Shown piece by piece: positions 7,790 to 15,438 of a stretch of DNA of 28,055 nucleotides. The notes beneath the pieces are model-generated. The model had not been told where the DNA came from. It was given only the letters and a program-made list of their open reading frames with translations, and did no database searches. Positions within the stretch are counted from its first letter, which is position 1. The number at the start of each line of letters is the position of its first letter. This stretch comes from UBA7446 sp965657545 (GTDB lineage Bacteria; Bacteroidota; Bacteroidia; Flavobacteriales; Flavobacteriaceae): the NCBI GenBank assembly GCA_965657545.1, contig CBFHOG010000017.1, positions 1 through 28,055 of the forward strand. Direction: 5' to 3'. Made by a program: the position numbers and the translations under genes.

Positions 7790-8269
7790 ATGACTAAGTT
7801 TAAGCTAGACGATATAGATCATCAAATTTTAGATATACTAATTGATAACATGCGAACTCCTTTTACGGATATAGCAAAACGTTTGTTAATTTCTGCAGGT
7901 ACGGTTCATGTCCGTGTGCGTAAAATGGAAGAAGCAGGAATCATTAAAGGATCTTCACTTGCACTAGATTACACCAAAATGGGCTATTCTTTTATTGCTT
8001 ATGTGGGGATTTATCTTGAAAAAACACATCAAACAAAATATGTTTTGGAACGCCTTCGTGAAATTCCTTACGTAACCGTTGCTCATATTACCACGGGTAA
8101 ATTTAACATTTACTGTAAGCTTCGTGCAAAATCTACAGAACACGCAAAAGAAATTATTTTTAAAATTGATGACATTGATGGTATTTTGCGCACAGAAACG
8201 ATGATTTCACTCGAAGAAAGTATCAATGATAAAAGAAGATTAATGCATACAATTTTTAACGACTTGTAA
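7790..8269 (+). CDS. Lrp/AsnC-family transcriptional regulator
   Basis: A 159-aa feast/famine regulator. The N-terminal winged HTH (about 6-60) has LDDIDHQILDILIDN followed by TDIAKRLLISAGTVHVRVRKMEEAGII. The C-terminal RAM domain (about 70-150) contains GYSFIAYVGIYLE and VAHITTGKFNIYCKL; this domain usually binds an amino acid and drives dimer or octamer assembly. Length and layout are normal. The ppc gene follows after only 7 nt, so the two are probably co-transcribed and the regulator may control anaplerotic flux in response to amino-acid supply; this is inferred from context. The effector cannot be deduced. Confidence 0.9.
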   Translation: MTKFKLDDIDHQILDILIDNMRTPFTDIAKRLLISAGTVHVRVRKMEEAGIIKGSSLALDYTKMGYSFIAYVGIYLEKTHQTKYVLERLREIPYVTVAHITTGKFNIYCKLRAKSTEHAKEIIFKIDDIDGILRTETMISLEESINDKRRLMHTIFNDL

Positions 8270-8276
8270 ATAACCT

Positions 8277-10850
8277 ATGAATTCACGCACCAAATTGGAA
8301 CGTTTTGAAAGCAGCGTTCTTTCAAAATTTAAACTTTACGATAGTATATTCTCAACCTTACCTTATTCTAAAATCACAAATACAGCAACATTATTGCCGC
8401 TTTTTGCGTCAAGCTGCGCTGATGGTTATGAGGAAGAGCAAGATCCTAAAACTATAGTGGAAGGATTTTTTTCTCGTTATTTTCCTGATTTAAATAAAAA
8501 TGAACAGATAGATTTATTGTTTCGTTTTATACAGTTTATAGAACGCCGGGTTGTACTTTTTGATGCTGTCGAAGATGCCGCCTATAGCCGCATCAATAAC
8601 ATGAGTGGGATAGGTACCCTTAGAAATCTTAAAGAAGAGGCGCAAGCCAAACAAAAAACCTCCGAGCTAAAGCAATTACTACAAGAAATTAATGTGCGTC
8701 CGGTATTAACGGCACACCCAACACAGTTCTACCCTGGATCAGTATTGGGAATTATTACAGATTTGGGGAAAAGTATTCAAAATAACAATCTGCAAGAAAT
8801 TAAACAGTTGCTTGCCCAGTTGGGACGAACGCCATTTTTTAAGAAACAAAAGCCGACTCCTTTGGACGAAGCACGTAGTTTAATTTGGTATTTGAGTAAT
8901 GTTTTTTATCCTGCTATTGGTGAAATTCAATCCTATGTGCAACGACACATTTTTCAAGATGAGGTATTGTCTAGCGAAACGGTAAAACTTGGATTTTGGC
9001 CTGGTGGTGACCGAGATGGCAACCCCTTTGTAACCACAGAAATTACACGAAAAACAGCGCAGTTACTTCGCAGCAGCGTTATTCGCAATTATTACCGCGA
9101 TATTAGAAAACTCCGAAGAAGACTAACCTTTGCTAGTGTAGAAGAAAAGGTGTTAAGCGTTGAAAAGAAACTTTACAACAGTATTTTTAAACTTGAAGAG
9201 GCACCCGAAATTTCTTTAGCTGATTTAAAAAAGGAATTAAATAGTATCCTTGACAGCGTTGAAACGAACTATCATGGACTTTTTGCAAATGAGTTGCGAG
9301 ACTTTATTGCCAAAGTAAATGTATTTGGATATCATTTTGCTAGTCTTGATATTCGACAAGATTCGAGGGTACATCACGATGCTTTCTTAACGTTGCTCGC
9401 ACATACCAATGATACCGGAATTACTGACGCAGCGTTTGATTATATAAATGCTTCTGAAGAAGATAAAATTTCATTTTTGACTTCGCTTCAGGGAGATGTC
9501 AATCCTGATTCGTTTGAAGATGAAACGGTTCGCAAAGCCTTGGGTTCTATTCGTGCCATGAAAGAGATTCAACACACAAATGGAGAGGCCGGTAGTAACC
9601 GATATATCATTAGTAACAACCAAACTGCGCAAAATATCTTTGAAGTTTTTGCTATGATTCGCTTAAGCGATTGGGCAAACCCAACGGTTGATGTAGTTCC
9701 CTTATTTGAAACCATCCCAGATTTGGAAATTGCTTTAGAGGTAATGGACAAAGTATATTCAAATCCTGTTTATAGAGCACACTTGGCAAATCGAGGAAAT
9801 AAACAAACCATTATGCTAGGTTTCTCTGACGGTACCAAAGATGGTGGTTATTTGATGGCAAACTGGAGCATTTTCAAAGCCAAAGAAGAACTTACAGCGA
9901 TCTCCCGCAAGCATGGAATTAAAGTTGCGTTTTTTGACGGACGTGGTGGACCACCAGCACGAGGAGGAGGAAATACGCATCAATTTTATGCCTCTATGGG
10001 CTCTGGTGTAGAAGCTGATGAAATTCAGTTAACCGTCCAAGGTCAAACGATTAGTTCTAATTTCGGAACCTTTGATTCATGCCGATATAACTTAGAACAG
10101 TTACTCAGTTCGGGTATCTCCAATCGATTATTTTCTGATAGAACGATTGATTTGGATGAAGAAGACAGAGCTACCATGACCAAGTTGGCAGAAATCAGTT
10201 ACGACACCTATAAGGACTTTAAAGCACACCCGAAGTTTTTGCCCTATTTGGAGCATATGAGTACACTGCAATATTACGCGAAAACCAATATTGGCTCTAG
10301 ACCATCTAAACGAAAATCAAGTAAATCATTGGATTTTTCTGCATTACGCGCTATTCCGTTTGTGGGTAGTTGGAGCCAGTTAAAGCAAAATGTACCTGGT
10401 TTTTATGGCGTTGGTACGGCTTTGGAAACATTAGATAAGGCTGGAGATTTTGACAAAGCATTGAAATTGTATAAAAACAATGCTTTTTTTAGAGCACTTA
10501 TTTCAAACTCCATGATGAGTTTACAGAAATCATTCTTTAAACTTACAGCATATATGGAGCAAGATCCTGAATATGGTGCGTTTTGGAAATTGATTTATGA
10601 AGAATTTCTTCGTTCAAAAAAATATATTTTGATGCTAACGGGAATGGAAACTTTAATGCAAGATCAACCTGCTGGTAAAGCATCCATTAAAATTCGTGAA
10701 GAAATTGTACAACCACTGCTTACTATTCAGCAGTACGCATTGTTACATATCCAAGAAAATAAGTTGGGTGACGCTGAGCGCGAAGTCATGGAAAAAATGG
10801 TTACACGCTCCTTGTTTGGAAATATCAATGCGAGTCGAAACTCTGCTTAA
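8277..10850 (+). CDS. ppc: Phosphoenolpyruvate carboxylase, Bacteroidota type
   Basis: Carboxylates PEP with bicarbonate to oxaloacetate, refilling the TCA cycle. At 857 aa it is close to the usual bacterial length. VLTAHPTQ (143-150) holds the catalytic His147 and GFWPGGDRDGNP (239-250) is the PEP/metal segment. FSDGTKDGG (516-524) takes the place of the classical YSDSNKDGG. The flexible loop reads FDGRGGPPARGGG, so the classical FHGRGG histidine is Asp554 here. The C terminus ends in ASRNSA rather than the classical QNTG. I believe these differences mark the Bacteroidota branch and not a dead enzyme. It lies 7 nt after the Lrp-type gene and overlaps the convergent aroB by 4 bp. Confidence 0.93.
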   Translation: MNSRTKLERFESSVLSKFKLYDSIFSTLPYSKITNTATLLPLFASSCADGYEEEQDPKTIVEGFFSRYFPDLNKNEQIDLLFRFIQFIERRVVLFDAVEDAAYSRINNMSGIGTLRNLKEEAQAKQKTSELKQLLQEINVRPVLTAHPTQFYPGSVLGIITDLGKSIQNNNLQEIKQLLAQLGRTPFFKKQKPTPLDEARSLIWYLSNVFYPAIGEIQSYVQRHIFQDEVLSSETVKLGFWPGGDRDGNPFVTTEITRKTAQLLRSSVIRNYYRDIRKLRRRLTFASVEEKVLSVEKKLYNSIFKLEEAPEISLADLKKELNSILDSVETNYHGLFANELRDFIAKVNVFGYHFASLDIRQDSRVHHDAFLTLLAHTNDTGITDAAFDYINASEEDKISFLTSLQGDVNPDSFEDETVRKALGSIRAMKEIQHTNGEAGSNRYIISNNQTAQNIFEVFAMIRLSDWANPTVDVVPLFETIPDLEIALEVMDKVYSNPVYRAHLANRGNKQTIMLGFSDGTKDGGYLMANWSIFKAKEELTAISRKHGIKVAFFDGRGGPPARGGGNTHQFYASMGSGVEADEIQLTVQGQTISSNFGTFDSCRYNLEQLLSSGISNRLFSDRTIDLDEEDRATMTKLAEISYDTYKDFKAHPKFLPYLEHMSTLQYYAKTNIGSRPSKRKSSKSLDFSALRAIPFVGSWSQLKQNVPGFYGVGTALETLDKAGDFDKALKLYKNNAFFRALISNSMMSLQKSFFKLTAYMEQDPEYGAFWKLIYEEFLRSKKYILMLTGMETLMQDQPAGKASIKIREEIVQPLLTIQQYALLHIQENKLGDAEREVMEKMVTRSLFGNINASRNSA

Positions 10851-11899
10851 GAAGCATAAAATTCAAATGACTTTAAGATAAGCTCGTCCGAAACCGATTG
10901 GTTCCAGACGGGCTTTCCTATACGCTCTAGCAATACAAAAAGTACATCTCCATTTTCATTTTTCTTGTCATGTGTAAGCAATGAAATGATTGTTCTAATG
11001 GTTTCTTTATCAAAAGAAATAGTTGGGTAAATTTTTCCAAAAACTGATTTTATACGATGGGCATCTGCTAACGGCAAGCCCGTAAGCTCGGCAGATAAGA
11101 AGCCCTCTAATACCATACCAATCGCTATAGCTTCGCCGTGAAGTAATCTTGTCTTATTTGGAGAAACCAAAAAGTGTGATTCTATTGCATGACCCAAAGT
11201 ATGCCCAAAATTTAATATTTTTCGGAGTCCATGTTCATAGGGATCTTCTTTTACCACTTTTGCTTTTACTTCAACAGAATGGTGAATATGTGGCAATATT
11301 GCATCGCGATCTAAAAAATTGCTAAGCGTGTCAAAATATTTAGGTTCTTGAATAAGACCGTGTTTTAACATTTCTGCATACCCACTTCTGTATTCCTGTT
11401 CTGGAAGCGTATCTAAGTAAATCGTATCAATCAATACCATTTTGGGTTCTTCAATGACACCCACTTGGTTTTTTAATGGCCCTAAATCTATCCCAGTTTT
11501 TCCTCCCACGGAGGCATCAACCATGGCCAACAAAGAGGTTGGTATGTTAATAAAGTCTATGCCGCGTTTAAATGTACAGGCCACAAAACCGCCCAAATCA
11601 GTAACTACACCACCTCCAAGATTGATAAGTAAACTCTTTCTGTCTGCACCCAATGCTGAGAGAGAATCCCAAAGTGAAACACAAGTGTTGATGTGTTTGT
11701 GTTCCTCGCCAGCTGGCATATTGAGGGCTGTAAATTCAAAATTTGCCTCTTGTTTAAAGTGCGGGAGACAATGGGATTGTGTATTGACATCCGTCAACAC
11801 AAAAACAGTAGAGTAGTGCTGTGTGCTTACCCAACGATTTAGTGCATCCATGCATGCATTCCCAAAAATGATTTCGCTGTGTTTTGTTTTTAATATCAT
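10847..11899 (-). CDS. aroB: 3-dehydroquinate synthase
   Basis: Second step of the shikimate pathway: NAD-dependent cyclisation of DAHP to 3-dehydroquinate. The 350-aa protein has the NAD-binding segment INLGGGVVTDLGGF (92-105), the lysine-rich active-site stretch VDASVGGKTGID (127-138), and metal ligands in SGYAEMLKH (E176), FGHTLGHAIE (H233/H237) and LLHGEA (H254). Start and length are normal. It stands alone on the minus strand, tail-to-tail with ppc (4-bp overlap, no terminator) and divergent from proline dehydrogenase across 78 bp. An imperfect box TACTTTCG (minus strand, 11916-11909) lies just upstream. Confidence 0.94.
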   Translation of the reverse strand: MILKTKHSEIIFGNACMDALNRWVSTQHYSTVFVLTDVNTQSHCLPHFKQEANFEFTALNMPAGEEHKHINTCVSLWDSLSALGADRKSLLINLGGGVVTDLGGFVACTFKRGIDFINIPTSLLAMVDASVGGKTGIDLGPLKNQVGVIEEPKMVLIDTIYLDTLPEQEYRSGYAEMLKHGLIQEPKYFDTLSNFLDRDAILPHIHHSVEVKAKVVKEDPYEHGLRKILNFGHTLGHAIESHFLVSPNKTRLLHGEAIAIGMVLEGFLSAELTGLPLADAHRIKSVFGKIYPTISFDKETIRTIISLLTHDKKNENGDVLFVLLERIGKPVWNQSVSDELILKSFEFYAS

Positions 11900-11938
11900 A
11901 AGAGAAAACGAAAGTACTGCTTTTGTGTTTTATTTTCC

Positions 11939-11946
11939 TAATTTTG
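11939..11946 (+). promoter_or_regulatory. Candidate -7 box for proline dehydrogenase
   Basis: TAATTTTG matches TAnnTTTG exactly. A TTTTG lies at 11921-11925, closer than the usual -33 spacing. Transcription would start near 11953, about 25 nt before the TTG codon chosen as the start of the downstream gene. Confidence 0.45.
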
Positions 11947-11977
11947 ATTGGGTGAACCTAAATAAAAAAGTAAGTCA

Positions 11978-13132
11978 TTGTCGATTAAATCCTCATATTA
12001 TCCAAATAAATCGTCACAAGATTTACGCGCTTCATTGGTTTTATTTCGATTGCTTTCTTTTCCCTTACTTGTCAGGGTCGCATTTGTTTTTTGGAGATTC
12101 ATCACTTTTTTTCGTTTTCCCATCTCGCCTTTCATTCGTTTTACTGGTTACTACCAATTTTGTGCAGGGAAAGATGTAGCTACATGTACCGCTATTACAT
12201 CTCACATGGCAAGTTTTCGTGTGAAAAGTGTATTGGATTATGCGAATGAGCATGCCCTTTCAGAATCTGATTTTGATCAAAATTTGGAAGTTATTTTAGA
12301 AACGATTCGTGTAGCAGCAACAAATGATGCGTATCCTTTTGCAGTATTAAAGCCTACTGCTATTGGTTCATTTTCTCTGTTCGAAAAAAAATCAATGGGT
12401 TTTGAATTAAATAACACAGAAATGTCTGCTTGGAAGCGAATAAAAAACCGCTTGGAACGTTGTGCAGCATTAGCAGCACAATCAGAAATTGTGTTGATGA
12501 TTGATGCTGAGGAAAGTTGGATTCAACCGAGAGTAGATGCACTGATTTTACCGCTCATGAAACGCTACAACAAAGAAAATGTGGTATTGGCTATTACGCT
12601 TCAGTTTTATCTCAAAGACACATTGAGTAAATACATGACCCTGAGTCAAAACGCGCAAGATTATTTTTTAGGCGTAAAGTTTGTCAGAGGGGCTTACATG
12701 GAAAAGGAAAGAAATAGAGCTAAAATCTTGGGGCTTGATTCTCCTGTTTGTAACACAAAAATGCAAACAGACAAACAATTTCGACAAGCACTTGAATTTG
12801 CGTTGCAGCATTTAAAAAAACAGCTATGTATTGTGGCCACCCATAACGAGGCAGATATTCAGTGGGTTAAAGAAACTTGTAAGCAAAAGGGCATTCCATT
12901 ACATGATAAAAACCTGTGGTTTAGCCAGTTATATGGTATGCGTGATTATATATCTTTCTCGCTTGCTGCCAAGGGCGCACATGTATTTAAATATGTGCCT
13001 TTTGGCCCACTAAGACAATCCATTCCTTATTTAATGCGGCGTGCATTAGAAAATAGTTCGGTTAAATCACAAACCGAAAAAGAACGAAAAATGTTAAAAC
13101 AAGAGCTCGTTTCTAGAAAAATTAACGCTTAA
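11978..13132 (+). CDS. Proline dehydrogenase (monofunctional, FAD)
   Basis: Oxidises L-proline to pyrroline-5-carboxylate, passing electrons via FAD to quinone. The barrel motifs are KPTAIGSF (125-132), IDAEESW (175-181), VKFVRGAYMEKER (233-245), ATHNE (287-291), QLYGMRDY (317-324) and YVPFGPL (339-345). The C-terminal helix YLMRRALENSSV (351-362) is the substrate/FAD segment. Similarity to the family extends back to about residue 11, with no in-frame ATG before codon 77, so the TTG at 11978 is the best start; a stop lies at 11963. The protein would be 384 aa, slightly shorter at the N terminus than relatives. Residues 20-62 are unusually rich in F, R and L. No pyrroline-5-carboxylate dehydrogenase gene lies nearby. 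The 3' end overlaps a convergent small gene by 11 bp. Confidence 0.88.
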   Translation: MSIKSSYYPNKSSQDLRASLVLFRLLSFPLLVRVAFVFWRFITFFRFPISPFIRFTGYYQFCAGKDVATCTAITSHMASFRVKSVLDYANEHALSESDFDQNLEVILETIRVAATNDAYPFAVLKPTAIGSFSLFEKKSMGFELNNTEMSAWKRIKNRLERCAALAAQSEIVLMIDAEESWIQPRVDALILPLMKRYNKENVVLAITLQFYLKDTLSKYMTLSQNAQDYFLGVKFVRGAYMEKERNRAKILGLDSPVCNTKMQTDKQFRQALEFALQHLKKQLCIVATHNEADIQWVKETCKQKGIPLHDKNLWFSQLYGMRDYISFSLAAKGAHVFKYVPFGPLRQSIPYLMRRALENSSVKSQTEKERKMLKQELVSRKINA

Positions 13133-13445
13133 AATAAGCAGTGTCATTACAGTTTTCTACGGAGAATACTTTTTCATCAACCTCCAACACATATACATTA
13201 CAAGAATCAACGCCAATAACGCTTTCACTAAAGCGTACATCGGTATTTTTAAACCATTGAACTGTATCATTGATGGCATAAAAGCCCTCTTCAAACATCC
13301 ATTTTTTATGTTGAATATCATTTTTCAGTCTGGCAGATGGTGCGTAATTGCACTGCGTTCGTTTTCCATTGAAAAAGAAAAACAAAAAAATTAGACCGAC
13401 AGAAAATCCGCCTAAATAATAACCCAAACGTTTTAAAAAGCTCAT
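13122..13445 (-). CDS. Small single-pass membrane protein, function unknown
   Basis: A 107-aa protein with one N-terminal hydrophobic helix (about 8-26, GYYLGGFSVGLIFLFFFFNG) preceded by basic residues. The rest, about 80 residues, is a small polar domain with Cys at 32, 82 and 99. The topology suggests a membrane-anchored protein; the side facing the periplasm cannot be fixed from sequence. No catalytic motif is recognised. The start codon overlaps the tsaE stop in an ATGA, so it is probably translated together with tsaE. The 3' end overlaps the convergent proline dehydrogenase gene by 11 bp. I recall similar small proteins in flavobacterial genomes annotated only as hypothetical. Confidence 0.7.
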   Translation of the reverse strand: MSFLKRLGYYLGGFSVGLIFLFFFFNGKRTQCNYAPSARLKNDIQHKKWMFEEGFYAINDTVQWFKNTDVRFSESVIGVDSCNVYVLEVDEKVFSVENCNDTAYFKR

Positions 13446-13846
13446 ATAAATGTTATTTTTCGTGTAGTAGCGTCAATGGATTTAAGCGTAATAAGGTGAT
13501 GAGATTCTGGTATGTAATCCATGGCAATTTTTGGCCACTCAATAAAGCAAAAACCACTCGAGTAAAGATATTCCTCAAAACCAAACTGCGCCAATTCTTC
13601 TGGATGTTCAATGCGATATAAATCTAAATGATATGCGGTCTCAGTGGGTAGTTCTACTTCGTTAGCAATGCCAAAAGTTGGGCTTGAAACGGTATCTTTT
13701 GCGCCAAGTGCTTTGAATATAGCTTTTACAAGTGTGGTCTTTCCAGCCCCCAAATTTCCTTCTAGCAGTACAGTTTTATGTATAAAAGCAGTTGCAAGCT
13801 TCTCCGCAAATGTATCTATATTATCAAGTGTTATTTCTTGAACCAT
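13442..13846 (-). CDS. tsaE: tRNA threonylcarbamoyladenosine biosynthesis ATPase TsaE
   Basis: ATPase that works with TsaB, TsaC and TsaD to make the t6A modification at tRNA position 37. At 134 aa it is slightly short but complete. Walker A is GNLGAGKTT (30-38). The switch-like SSPTFGIANEVE (54-65), HLDLYRI (73-79) and FIEWP (101-105) are family hallmarks. It lies 14 nt downstream of porX on the same strand and is followed by the coupled small membrane-protein gene. A perfect -7 box sits in the gap, so it may have its own promoter. Confidence 0.92.
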   Translation of the reverse strand: MVQEITLDNIDTFAEKLATAFIHKTVLLEGNLGAGKTTLVKAIFKALGAKDTVSSPTFGIANEVELPTETAYHLDLYRIEHPEELAQFGFEEYLYSSGFCFIEWPKIAMDYIPESHHLITLKSIDATTRKITFI

Positions 13847-13850
13847 AAAG

Positions 13851-13858
13851 CAAAAATA
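13851..13858 (-). promoter_or_regulatory. Candidate -7 box for tsaE
   Basis: On the minus strand TATTTTTG matches TAnnTTTG exactly and is followed by CTTT and the ATG. It fills the 14-nt gap between the porX stop and the tsaE start, the same layout as at the lipoprotein gene (5963-5970). The distance implies a leaderless mRNA. Confidence 0.4.
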
Positions 13859-13860
13859 CG

Positions 13861-15408
13861 CTACTTAGGAGAAAAGACTGCAAAAGGAATACACATCTCT
13901 TCTAATGAAATTCCACCATGCTGATAAGTGTTTCTAAAATAATTAACAAAGTGGTGGTAGCGGCTAGGGTAAACGAGGTAATAATTGTCTTTAGCAAAGG
14001 CAAAAGAACTACTCATATTAATTGTTGGTAAGCCAATACTGTTTGGCTCTGAAACCATAAAAACATGCTTGTCATCGTCTGTTTTTAGTCTTCTTCCTGT
14101 TTTGTATCGAATATTGCTACTCGTTTCCCTATCTCCAATAATTTTGGATGGTTGCTCCACGTTAATTGTTCCGTGGTCCGTAGTAATGATAAGTTGATAT
14201 CCTTTTTTTTGCGCTGCTTTGATGATTTCTAGTAGCATGCCATTTTGAAACCAACTTTTTGTAAGGGAGCGATATGCTTTGTCTGTACTTGCAAGCTCTT
14301 TGATGACTTCCATTTCTGTTTTGGCATGTGAAATCATATCCACAAAATTATATACCACAACTTTGAGTGCCATGGCATTTTCTGCTTTCAGAGTATCCAA
14401 AAATTTAGTTGCCTCATGGGGTCGATTAATCTTATGATAGGAGTGTGGTGCGCTGATGTTTAAGCGTCTAAGTTGGTCGGATAAAAAATCTGCTTCATAT
14501 AAATTTTTACCTCCTTCATCGGTGTCATTTTTCCACCAATTTGGATGTTTTGACTCCATTTCAGCGGGAAGTAAGCCCGAAAAAAAGGCATTTCGTGCAT
14601 ACTGAGTTGCTGTGGGTAAAATACTGAAATATTCCGTTTCATGGTCCAAACTGTAATAAGGCGTAATGTTTGGCAATATGCATTTAAACTGATCATATCT
14701 AAGGTTGTCAATCATTAAAAGCAAGGTGGGTTTTGATTCTAATCTTGGAGCAACCAAATGCTGAAACGCCTGATGAGAAAAAACACGTTCATTATTTTGA
14801 TAGAGAATCGATGCGTAATTCTTTTCAACAAACCTAGAGAATGTCAAATTGGCTTCTGTTTTTTGATAGCGAAAAATTTCTTGTAACTCTGGTGAATCAA
14901 TAGCATCTAACTCCATTTCCCAAAAAAGAATTTTCTGGTATAATTTGCACCAATCTTCTAATGAGTGTGCTTGCATGAGCAGGCCGTTTAATTCTTGAAA
15001 AGAGCGCTGGTAACTTGAAATGGTTTTTTCTGTTACCAGTTTTGTGGCATCTAAGTTTTTCTTAAGTGATAACAAGATTTGATTTGGGTTAACAGGCTTA
15101 ATTAGATAGTCGGCAATTTTAGCACCAATAGCTTCTTCCATGATGTTTTCCTCTTCACTTTTGGTAATCATAATGATGGGTAGTGATGGGGATAGTTGTT
15201 TGAGTTCTCCTAAAACTTCCAGTCCTGACATGCCTGGCATGTTTTCGTCTAAAAGAACAATATGAAAAGGACGCTCTTTAAGGAGTGCAATGGCATCTTG
15301 GCCACTGTGTGCTTTATGGACGTTATACCCTTTTTGAGAGAGAAAAAGAATGTGTGCTTGGAGTAAATCTATTTCATCATCAATCCATAAAAGTTCAATC
15401 GTCTGCAT
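13861..15408 (-). CDS. porX: PorX-type response regulator with PglZ/phosphatase-like domain
   Basis: A 515-aa two-domain protein matching PorX, which in Porphyromonas gingivalis works with the kinase PorY to control type IX secretion genes. The receiver domain (1-120) has D10/D11, phospho-acceptor D54 (VLLDENMPG), T82 and K104. A helical linker (about 120-220) leads to an alkaline-phosphatase-superfamily (PglZ) domain. Its metal and nucleophile signatures are LLMIDNLRYDQ (230-240), LPTATQYARN (264-273), NFVDMISHAK (354-363) and TTDHGTINVEQPSKI (409-423). The frame is open to 15552, but family length and the receiver start select the ATG at 15408. It abuts the divergent HD-domain gene with no spacer, so its promoter must lie inside that gene. 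Confidence 0.92.
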   Translation of the reverse strand: MQTIELLWIDDEIDLLQAHILFLSQKGYNVHKAHSGQDAIALLKERPFHIVLLDENMPGMSGLEVLGELKQLSPSLPIIMITKSEEENIMEEAIGAKIADYLIKPVNPNQILLSLKKNLDATKLVTEKTISSYQRSFQELNGLLMQAHSLEDWCKLYQKILFWEMELDAIDSPELQEIFRYQKTEANLTFSRFVEKNYASILYQNNERVFSHQAFQHLVAPRLESKPTLLLMIDNLRYDQFKCILPNITPYYSLDHETEYFSILPTATQYARNAFFSGLLPAEMESKHPNWWKNDTDEGGKNLYEADFLSDQLRRLNISAPHSYHKINRPHEATKFLDTLKAENAMALKVVVYNFVDMISHAKTEMEVIKELASTDKAYRSLTKSWFQNGMLLEIIKAAQKKGYQLIITTDHGTINVEQPSKIIGDRETSSNIRYKTGRRLKTDDDKHVFMVSEPNSIGLPTINMSSSFAFAKDNYYLVYPSRYHHFVNYFRNTYQHGGISLEEMCIPFAVFSPK

Positions 15409-15413
15409 ATGCT

Positions 15414-15421
15414 TATCTTTG
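15414..15421 (+). promoter_or_regulatory. -7 box of the HD-domain gene promoter
   Basis: TATCTTTG matches TAnnTTTG exactly. It begins 6 nt after the porX start codon, so the promoter's upstream part lies inside porX. Transcription would begin near 15428, downstream of the in-frame ATG at 15409, which favours the TTG at 15439 as the start codon. Confidence 0.5.
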
Positions 15422-15438
15422 GGCGTAATTTTATTAAG

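Noticed and set aside
11823..12179. 118-codon frame between aroB and proline dehydrogenase
   Set aside because: Its translation is unlike any protein I recognise and it overlaps both real genes, while the other frame carries clear proline dehydrogenase similarity.
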